Assembly: GCA_017871115.1 (NCBI GenBank)
Contig: JAFCIZ010000005.1
Coordinates: 3,899,501 to 3,963,500, forward strand
Origin: Cunninghamella blakesleeana
Taxonomy: Eukaryota > Mucoromycota > Mucoromycetes > Mucorales > Cunninghamellaceae
Direction of reading: 5' to 3'
Length of the DNA stretch: 64,000 bases
Both the position numbers and the translations under genes were made by a program. Positions 56,507 to 64,000 of the stretch are shown piece after piece. How positions within the stretch are numbered: the first letter of the stretch is position 1; every line of letters starts with the position of its first letter. A model generated the notes under the pieces. The model was not told where the DNA came from. It was given only the letters and a program-made list of their open reading frames with translations, and searched no databases.

Positions 56507-57522
56507 TTCATAAATATTATTTTTTTTTTATATTTTATCTTTGTTTCCTTATTTCTATTCTTTTGAAATACTACATTCGTTCCTTTTATTTTTATTATTT
56601 AATTATTTTATTAGTATTTTTTAAATTTTATACTTATTCCTTTCATTATCATAAAACATTACTCTTTATTATTTGTAAATAAATAAAACGAATATCTTGA
56701 TGATTTCATTTTTATTAGAAAAATACTTATATTTTATAATTTGATTACTAGTAAAAAAATTTATGTATTAAAAAATGAATAATAATATATTGTGTTTGTT
56801 ATTAGATTGCTTATTAAAAAAAAATAATATACTTTTTATATTTTTATAACTTGCTCTGTAAATTAATTAAATAAAAGACTCCATTTATTTTTTAATAAAA
56901 ATAATTCTACGTTTCTTCGACTATTATTGTATAAAGATATAATATCGCATGCTGTATTTTTATTTATACTTTTGTAAAAATGCAATATTTTTATTATAGT
57001 TACTTATAATATTTTAATGTTATTTTTGTGATATAAATATATAGTATATGCTGCATATTATATTTATATATACACTTATACATATGCATATTGATACGAT
57101 TTACAGAACAGAGTTACTAATATAAAATAATTAAAGACATATTTTGTGGTTATTATTTTGATAAAAAAAAAACATTCGAAAATGATATCATGTAATAAAA
57201 AAGAGAAACATTTTTTAATTCTAGAATTATTGTATTTGTTTGTTAGTATATATATATATACACTTAAACCATATATAAAATGTAGGGAACAAATAAAAAA
57301 AATGTAGAAAAAAATTTTTTTTTCTCCTCGTTTAATCAAGTTGTTTCAAGATAATTATATTTCTTAATTATTCTCTTTATTGTTACTAATCATTTATTTT
57401 TCTTTTATTCTCTCTCTCTCTCTCTTTTTTAATATACATATATATATATATATATTATTCTAATTTATTTTAAAAAATTAATTTTCAATATCTTTTTTTT
57501 ATTGATTATTTAATTATCGTTA
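56507..57522. other. Intergenic
   Basis: About 1 kb of AT-rich DNA between the protease and the RSPRY1-like gene, with TA and CT runs near 57410–57456. No supported gene. Confidence 0.55.
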
Positions 57523-58628
57523 ATGCCTGATGCTAGTATTCCCAACGTATCCGAGTCATTTACTCGCACAATTGAACAAGCATGGAACCGAACTTTAGCA
57601 GTAGCACAAAATCATGTTCAAGCATATAATGACCAAAATAGACCAAATCAACAAGATACCCAATTGAATCAACCTAATAATGAATTTTATGATCGAGAAA
57701 GACATATGATGGAAGCTTTAGATGCTTTATTCAGCTATGCTCATGATGGTAAGTATATGTAGGTTTTTTTTTTTTTGGAAAATAAAAGCAAAAAAAAAAA
57801 CTGCTCTCTAAATTTTTAATTTTTAAAAAAATTACCATATATAGGTCCAGGTTTTCTTGCATTTATTCAAACATTAACCATGGTATTAGATTCAGATAGT
57901 CCGGTTGCTATGGCATTTTTAAGTCACGTTATTGAAAGGTCGTCTTTACCATCAAAAAAAACAATTCAATCTATTTCGCCGGTTATTTTGTCTACTATGA
58001 AAACATCTCATTTAAAACAAAAAAATCAGCCGCTTTTACAAAAAATGTTTAAATCTTTAAAACAGCAGCATCCTAATAATAAACCACCTAGTTCAAAATT
58101 AAAATTAAATGCTACAGTCATATGGTCCATTTTGGCTGAAAAATATGCTGGTGATATGTGTATGAATATATGGAATGATCAAGTTGGTCAGTTATTAATT
58201 AATATGCTGGCAGATGTGAATGAAGATACAATGGTGAGATTGTTTTCTCTTGTTGCGCTAGAGAAGTTTTCTTTGACAGGTATGGTTTAAAAATAATATC
58301 CAAAAAAACTCCGCATTATTTTATAAAATTCTCCAACTCAATTTTTTTTCTTCCTCTCCTTTTTTTTATAGGCAGAGTCAAAAAACTTATATTAGAAACA
58401 AGTAATATTCAAACTGTACTTTTACAAATTCTTAAAGAATGCGAAATAGCAAATAATAAATATTATACAGTATCTGAGTGTAGTAATGAAGATTTTGAAA
58501 ACAGCCTTGATTCTTTACCATTACCTCGTAAACAAATAACTACAGACAATGGAATAACAGCGCAAGATATTTATTGGAGAGCAGATCATAGTTCACAATG
58601 GATGGATTCCCTTTATAATAATCTTCAC

Positions 58629-58667
<39 letters not shown>

Positions 58668-61447
58668 CCTACACGTTGGGGAATTTTGAAACAGCTCTTA
58701 CAAAATACCACAAGGATATGGAAACGACAAGAACATGAAAATGCTCAATCTATTAACACTTCTTCAAAAATAACAAAGGTTACTGCAACAAAAGAAGTAC
58801 CATTAAAGGATAAAAAAAATAAAAAAGAGAAAATAGTAAAGAAAGAAAGTGGCAATATATCAATAACAAAACAAGAAGGAGAAGAAGTAATAGCAAAAGA
58901 AAAAGTATCCATGCTTCAAGATGGCAGTATAGTCAATACAAATAATCCTCATTATGAACAACATAAAAGTACATTAAAATTAGGAAAATCATCAACAACA
59001 CCATCTTCATCGCTGTTTTTACCATCTACCTCTTCAGATACACTTCCTATAATAGATGAAAATGAATTAAGCAATTCTAATTTTAATTCCACATCTAATC
59101 TATCCCTATCGCAATACTCTTCAAGCTCATTCTCTACATTAAATATATTTGATACTGGTTTTATCCCTCCTCCTGGGCCAATGAGAGATGAATGGGCAAA
59201 GTATCTTCAATTGGCTTTTTGTGCCAGATGGGCGTTAGAAAATGTGTTTAGTAAGTTTATTTTATTTTATTTGTACTTTTTTTGATATATTTTTGAATGA
59301 AGAGGGTAAAAGAAAACTAACTCATATTATTTTTATTTTATTTATAATAGATGAAGGAAAAGAAGTAAATAATAAAAAAAAAAAATAGAAACTGATATAT
59401 ATATAACCATAAAAAAATAGGCTTTAAATGACAATTCATTCATTTTTTTTATTTTTTTTCTATATATAGAATTTTAAACCAAATCCTTGGGATTTAAAAA
59501 ATCTTAGAACTATTATGAACCCTTTTGATTCTACTTCTCATTGGAAAATTGGTTCTAGTGGTTTAGAGGTAAATAATATATATATATATATAAATTAAAT
59601 AATCCTACATATTTAATTATTTAATTAAATAAATAATAAGATCATCATTCTTACATGAACTCTTATTCAATATTTATATTTATTTATTATTAGCTTCGTA
59701 ATGATAGACCTCACTTTGAATCCATTAGAGCTACAGCAAGTGTAAAAACTGGTAAATGGTATTATGAAGCGTTATTGTTATCATCTGGTATCATGCAGTT
59801 AGGTTGGGCTACAAGTAAATGCAGATTTACTCCTGAAGAAGGATATGGTGTGGGAGATGATTGTGTACGTAATTCTGAACCCTAATTTATAAATATTAAA
59901 GTTGTATATCTAATCATTACTTTTATTAATCATTTTGTTTTTTACTACTATTTTTTTTTATATATATTTATATTTTCTTTATTAGAATGGATTTGCCTTT
60001 GATACTTATCGAACGGCTGTTTGGGTAATTATATTTATATATATTATCTAAATATAAAATTGAATATCATACTCATTTTATTTTTATTTTTATTTTTATT
60101 ATTCCTTTTCTTCTCTTATTATTATTTTCTTTTTATTTAGGCTGATGGAACAGCAGTGTATCCTCAAACAACAATTAAAATTAGATGCCGCGCTGGCGAT
60201 GTATTGGGTAGTTATTTAGACCTTGACAATGGTTCTTGTAGTTATTACATTAATGGTCAAGATTTAGGTTTAACAATTGAATTTGAAAATCCAACCAAAC
60301 AAGCAGAAAAAGTAAATGCAGCAGTAGCAGCTAATGCAGTTAATGCAACGGAAATAGAAGAAAAGAAAGAAAGTAATATAAAACAACAACCATTATATCA
60401 AAGCCATTTAGCAGAAAGTGACATTTCACCAAATTCCACTTCCACTTTAAATTCAACATCAACGTCAACCCGATCAACATCCAAACTTATTTCACCTCAA
60501 AATAATAGTGATCAACAACAACAGCAGCTCTCATCATATAGTAATGCTATAAACAATGACTCCGATCCTTTATTAGGTCTTTCCACTTTAGAAACAACAT
60601 CTTTTCCACAACAAGATTTTAATAATGGTGATAAGAATGAATCCAATTCAACCAATATACAAACAAACATGGTAATAAATGAATCCTCACCCACTCCTAC
60701 TGGTGCAACTACAATTCAATCTAATATTAATATGAATATTAACAACAACGACCAATCAAAACAGCAACAACAAACATCTGAAGTAAAATCAGCCAAAGGA
60801 CTTGGATTATATCCAGCCGTCAGTTTAACCACACATCAACATATCATAATGAATCTTGGCGATCGACCTTGGATTTATCCACCACCTATTTCTTGTCGTT
60901 ATCGTGGAATTTGTGAAGCAGGTCAATTGGATGACAAATATAAAAAACGTGTATCGAAATGGGTAAGTCATCGGGAATATCGTATGCGAAAATCGAATTT
61001 GGCAGATAACAATACACCTATTCGACCCAAGTTAAACAGCAATCATAGTAGTAATAATATTCATATTGTCACTAATAATAACAACAATTGCAACAATGGT
61101 GAAGATCAAATTTTAAGTTCCAGTCCATTATCATCCATATCATCCACTACTTCTTCCAGTAGCTTAATAGAATATGATTGGGATGGACCTATGTGTACTA
61201 TATGTTTCTCTGAATCAAAAAATATTATTCTTTTACCTTGTCGTCATGGTGGTATTGGTCAAAATTGTGCAAAAGCTCTAGATATGTGGTAATAATCTTT
61301 ATAGTAACTTGCTCAAAGTTAATAATTACAATAATATATATTATTTATTATCAGTATTAATTTTATTTTATTTTTATTTCACTTTTTAGCCCCTTATGCC
61401 GAGCCAATATTGAAGATAGAATTATAAATAATGATAATGACAGTTAG
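57523..61447 (+). CDS. SPRY + RING protein, RSPRY1-like
   Basis: Probable ubiquitin-ligase-type protein with SPRY and C-terminal RING, the order of animal RSPRY1. Nine exons: 57523–57748, 57845–58279, 58372–59250, 59351–59364 (14-nt micro-exon), 59470–59568, 59694–59864, 59986–60024, 60141–61288 and 61390–61447; phases close, 1022 residues. The N-terminal helical region (about 80–250) is followed by a Ser/Asn-rich linker. SPRY at about 520–660 (LRNDRPHFESIRATASVKTG, YYEALLLSSGIMQLGWAT, EEGYGVGDDCNGFAFDTYR), with a large low-complexity insert before its last strands (GLYPAVSLTTHQHIIMNLG). RING: CTIC, LPCRH, NCAKA, CPLC. One expected zinc ligand (CRHxxxC) is Gly 994, so the RING may be impaired. 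Confidence 0.88.
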
Positions 61448-61618
61448 ATATGGGATAAATAGTAAAAGTATATATCTAAATATTGTATAGTATATTTTTT
61501 TAAAAGTGTAATAAAAATTTAAGACCCGTGGGATCTTTTTTCTTATATAATAAAAAAAAAGTCAGAACTTCAATTCTTTTCTATTTTTTTATTGCAGCAG
61601 CAATATAAAGTAATCGTA

Positions 61619-62944
61619 ATGACCCATTCAGTATATATTATTACTGGTGCTAATAAAGGTTTTGGGCGTTGTACTGCTTTCAATATATGTAAAAAAATAC
61701 ATGAGCCCCTTCAGCTAATTTTAGTTGGACGCGACAATAATAGTTTACAATTAGTAAAACATGATATTGAACAGCAAAACTATTCTCACATAAAATCAAT
61801 TGATATTATATCACACCCTCATATCCTTGATAATGCTGAAACAACTTCTCAATTCTTGTTACCTGCTTTGGATACACTTATATCACCTATAGTAATATAT
61901 ATAAACTAATAGTTTTACAAGTAGAAATGTGTACTAATATATCAATATTATGATTATTATATTTTTTTTTGTAATAGAGTGCTGAAATAAACAATATAAC
62001 GTTAATAAATAATGCTGGATCCACTGGTGACTTATCAAAAAAAGTTGGTGAGTACGACCTTGGGAATATTCAACAATATGTCGATTTAAATATCACTTCT
62101 TACATTACTTTAAAGTAAGTTCAATAGTAATAATAGAAACAAAATGTAGTAATAAAAAATGCAAAACTACGATAAAAAAAAACTGTGTCATGTATGTACC
62201 AATTTAATATTTTTATCTATTTTGATTTTATTTTTATTTATAGTTCTGGCGTTTTGCAATTATATAGTGATAAATGGAAAACTGAGAATAGTCCGCTTAC
62301 TTTGGTCAATATATCATCATTATTAGCCATACAATCATTCCCAAACTGGGGATTATATGCTACTGGCAAAGCTGCCCGTGACATGTTGATGAGTGTTATA
62401 GCTAAGGAACATAAGGTAAATGAATATTGAAAAAGAAGATATAACAATAATCATTACTATATATTTATTTATTTATATTGTTGTCATTATTTTTATGCTT
62501 TATATAGACTGACATTCGTACATTATCCTATTCACCTGGACCTTTAGATAATGAAATGCAAAAATCAGTTAGAGAAACGTTGGGTGACCCAGAACAGGCT
62601 GTATTGTACACTGACATGGCAAACAAGGTACATAGTCAATGAATTTATATATAAAAAAGGAAGAGATATAATAGAAAACTTTAAAAATATGATGTAAGGG
62701 GGTAGGAAGAGAAGAAGGGGGCGGTAGAATATAGGAAAAATAATGAAAAATAATGATAAAAAGATAATATAACTCCTTTCATTCTCTCTCATTTGAACTT
62801 TATTCATAACATTTTTCTATTTATTTATTTACTTTTATTCAGGGAAACTTGGTGAACATGGATGATTCAGTTTTAAAATTGATCAAGTTATTACAAGAAA
62901 ATACTTATAGTTCAGGCGCCCATATAGATTATTATGACGTTTAA
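61619..62944 (+). CDS. SPR: Sepiapterin reductase
   Basis: Short-chain dehydrogenase that makes the last NADPH-dependent reductions of 6-pyruvoyl-tetrahydropterin to tetrahydrobiopterin in the cytosol. Exons 61619–61891, 61978–62114, 62244–62415, 62508–62627 and 62843–62944 join in phase to 267 residues (human SPR 261). NADP site TGANKGFGR; LINNAGSTGDLSK; catalytic Ser in VNISSL and Tyr/Lys in YATGKAARDML; SYSPGPLDNEMQ; terminal SSGAHIDYYDV, which is diagnostic of SPR within the SDR family. ATG at 61619 chosen because upstream codons in frame include no ATG. Mucoromycota are known to make tetrahydrobiopterin, so the role is credible. Confidence 0.93.
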
Positions 62945-63283
62945 ATCAACTTTTTAATCAAAGAGTTTTTTTTAAATAAAAAGTAAAATAAATTGATTCA
63001 AATTTATTTTACTCTGTTGTAAATATTTTTTTTTTTATTTTACTTTTAATAAAAAAAGGGGTCGAAGAAGAAAAGAAAAAAAAAAAAAAATGCACCAATG
63101 TTTCTATATAAAAAGGGGGAATATTTATAATTAAATATATATATATATATATGTATATATATAATATAAATACGATGTACTTTTTTATTTTATTTTATTT
63201 TATTCTTTTTTCTTTCTTTTTTCTACAACTTTCCATATATATAATTATTATATATATTTTATTAGATAAAGTTTAGTTATGTC
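62945..63283. other. Short intergenic region
   Basis: Poly-T/A and TA-rich DNA between the sepiapterin reductase and the last gene. No other feature. Confidence 0.6.
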
Positions 63284-64000
63284 ATGAACATTGATGCAAA
63301 TAATGTAAAGTCAACAGTCGTTACAACTATTACAAAACAATTATTGAAAAGGATGAATACTATGACATCATCAACAACTACTTCACCTGAAGAAACCAAT
63401 GGACCTACAGATATGTTACATGCTTTACATAGAGATGAAAGAGAATTAAGAGTGTTAGCTGTGATATTATCCCTGGCTGGTGGGTTAGTATTATCATTTT
63501 TATTAGGTGTTGGGATTTTTATTTATTGGCACTGGAGAGCATATAGAGCTAGGCAGCTAAAGCGTAAAAAGAACAAAGATGATAAAAGAAAATTATCGTG
63601 CACTTCTACCTTATCAACATCATCATCAACGTCATCAAATAATGTCTATACTGTACAACACTCTTTTTCAAACATATCTGAAAATAGTTTACCTTCTCCA
63701 ACCTTAAATATGTCATTCTCCTCAAACTTATCATCATCGTTATCCTCATCATCATCATCGTCTTATGCTAATCACCATCAGCAACAACACCACAGTAGTC
63801 ATTATATTTATCAACAAAGCCCTTTACAAAGTGTCCAGAATTATCATAATCCTCATATATCAACTTTATCATCTTTCTCATCATCATTGCCTATACCTAC
63901 AACATCTCAACTAGTATCAACGACATCAGCAGTAACAACACAAAATAGAGAATCAATAGACGATTTAGAACCTAATATCAGTGATATCGATGAAAAAAAA
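63284..64000 (+). CDS. Single-pass membrane protein, partial (runs off the edge)
   Basis: Open from ATG 63284 to the end of the window (239 codons, no stop), so the 3' part is missing. The first ~65 residues are polar and contain no signal peptide (MNIDANNVKSTVVTTITKQL, then LHALHRDERELRVLAV). One hydrophobic helix follows at about 66–88 (ILSLAGGLVLSFLLGVGIFI), then a basic stop-transfer segment YWHWRAYRARQLKRKKNKDD. The cytoplasmic tail is Ser-, His- and Gln-rich. Architecture resembles fungal type III membrane proteins with a low-complexity tail; I do not recognise the family. Confidence 0.7.
   Translation, partial: MNIDANNVKSTVVTTITKQLLKRMNTMTSSTTTSPEETNGPTDMLHALHRDERELRVLAVILSLAGGLVLSFLLGVGIFIYWHWRAYRARQLKRKKNKDDKRKLSCTSTLSTSSSTSSNNVYTVQHSFSNISENSLPSPTLNMSFSSNLSSSLSSSSSSSYANHHQQQHHSSHYIYQQSPLQSVQNYHNPHISTLSSFSSSLPIPTTSQLVSTTSAVTTQNRESIDDLEPNISDIDEKK

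Noticed and set aside
1..64000. CRISPR arrays, bacterial operons, complete transposons
   Set aside because: Nothing found; direct repeats are microsatellites or the two reductase copies, and no transposase or reverse transcriptase motif was seen.

Overview
The window is nuclear DNA of a very AT-rich fungus. Genes are broken by many short GT–AG introns (about 50–390 nt, donors mostly GTAAGT/GTAAAT, acceptors (T/A)AG). Proteins carry long Asn, Gln, Ser and His runs, and intergenic DNA is full of (TA)n and poly-A/T tracts. Gene content points to an early-diverging filamentous fungus, most likely Mucoromycota/Mucorales: a sepiapterin reductase, a TMEM135-like protein, an RSPRY1-like SPRY+RING protein, a many-domain copper ATPase and F-box/LRR genes. 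The species assignment is inference. Exon structures were built by hand; for nearly every multi-exon gene the phases close exactly and the protein length matches its family.

Layout. 1–9.8 kb: RPB5 (+), then a minus-strand series: an Asn-rich unknown, a small membrane protein, a 32-residue zinc-knuckle micro-gene, an F-box protein and ribosomal protein eL39. 9.8–13.5 kb is gene-empty. 13.5–19 kb (minus): an MFS sugar transporter and an endonuclease/exonuclease/phosphatase-family protein. 19.5–22.6 kb: an intact F-box gene flanked by two decayed fragments of the same family. From 23 kb to the end every gene is on the + strand: RGP1, a UBE3D-like E2-binding protein, an F-box/LRR protein, a copper P-type ATPase (CCC2/ATP7 family), CAF16-like ABC protein, TMEM135-like protein, a C2H2 protein, two tandem ferric reductases, a VPS9-domain Rab GEF, a secreted subtilisin, an RSPRY1-like protein, sepiapterin reductase and a truncated single-pass membrane protein running off the edge.

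Functional links. Reductive iron uptake in fungi needs ferric reductases at the surface and a copper ATPase that loads the multicopper ferroxidase; both are here, about 9 kb apart. The two reductases are tandem copies of identical length (803 residues, same exon sizes). Their DNA alternates between clearly diverged segments and two almost perfectly identical tracts, which is the signature of gene conversion. Each has three copies of ATCTGATAA about 440–740 nt upstream in the same order and orientation; this fits the ATCWGATAA site of fungal iron-responsive GATA repressors. RGP1 (Ypt6 GEF subunit) and the VPS9 protein (Rab5-type GEF) both act in endosome/Golgi traffic but are not adjacent.

Best candidates for new biology: the 32-residue zinc-knuckle gene; the copper ATPase with seven N-terminal metal-binding repeats (the fourth lacking its CxxC) and a seven-cysteine insertion in its cytoplasmic domain; the shared unidentified promoter elements of the reductases; and the RSPRY1-like protein whose RING has Gly in place of one zinc-binding Cys.
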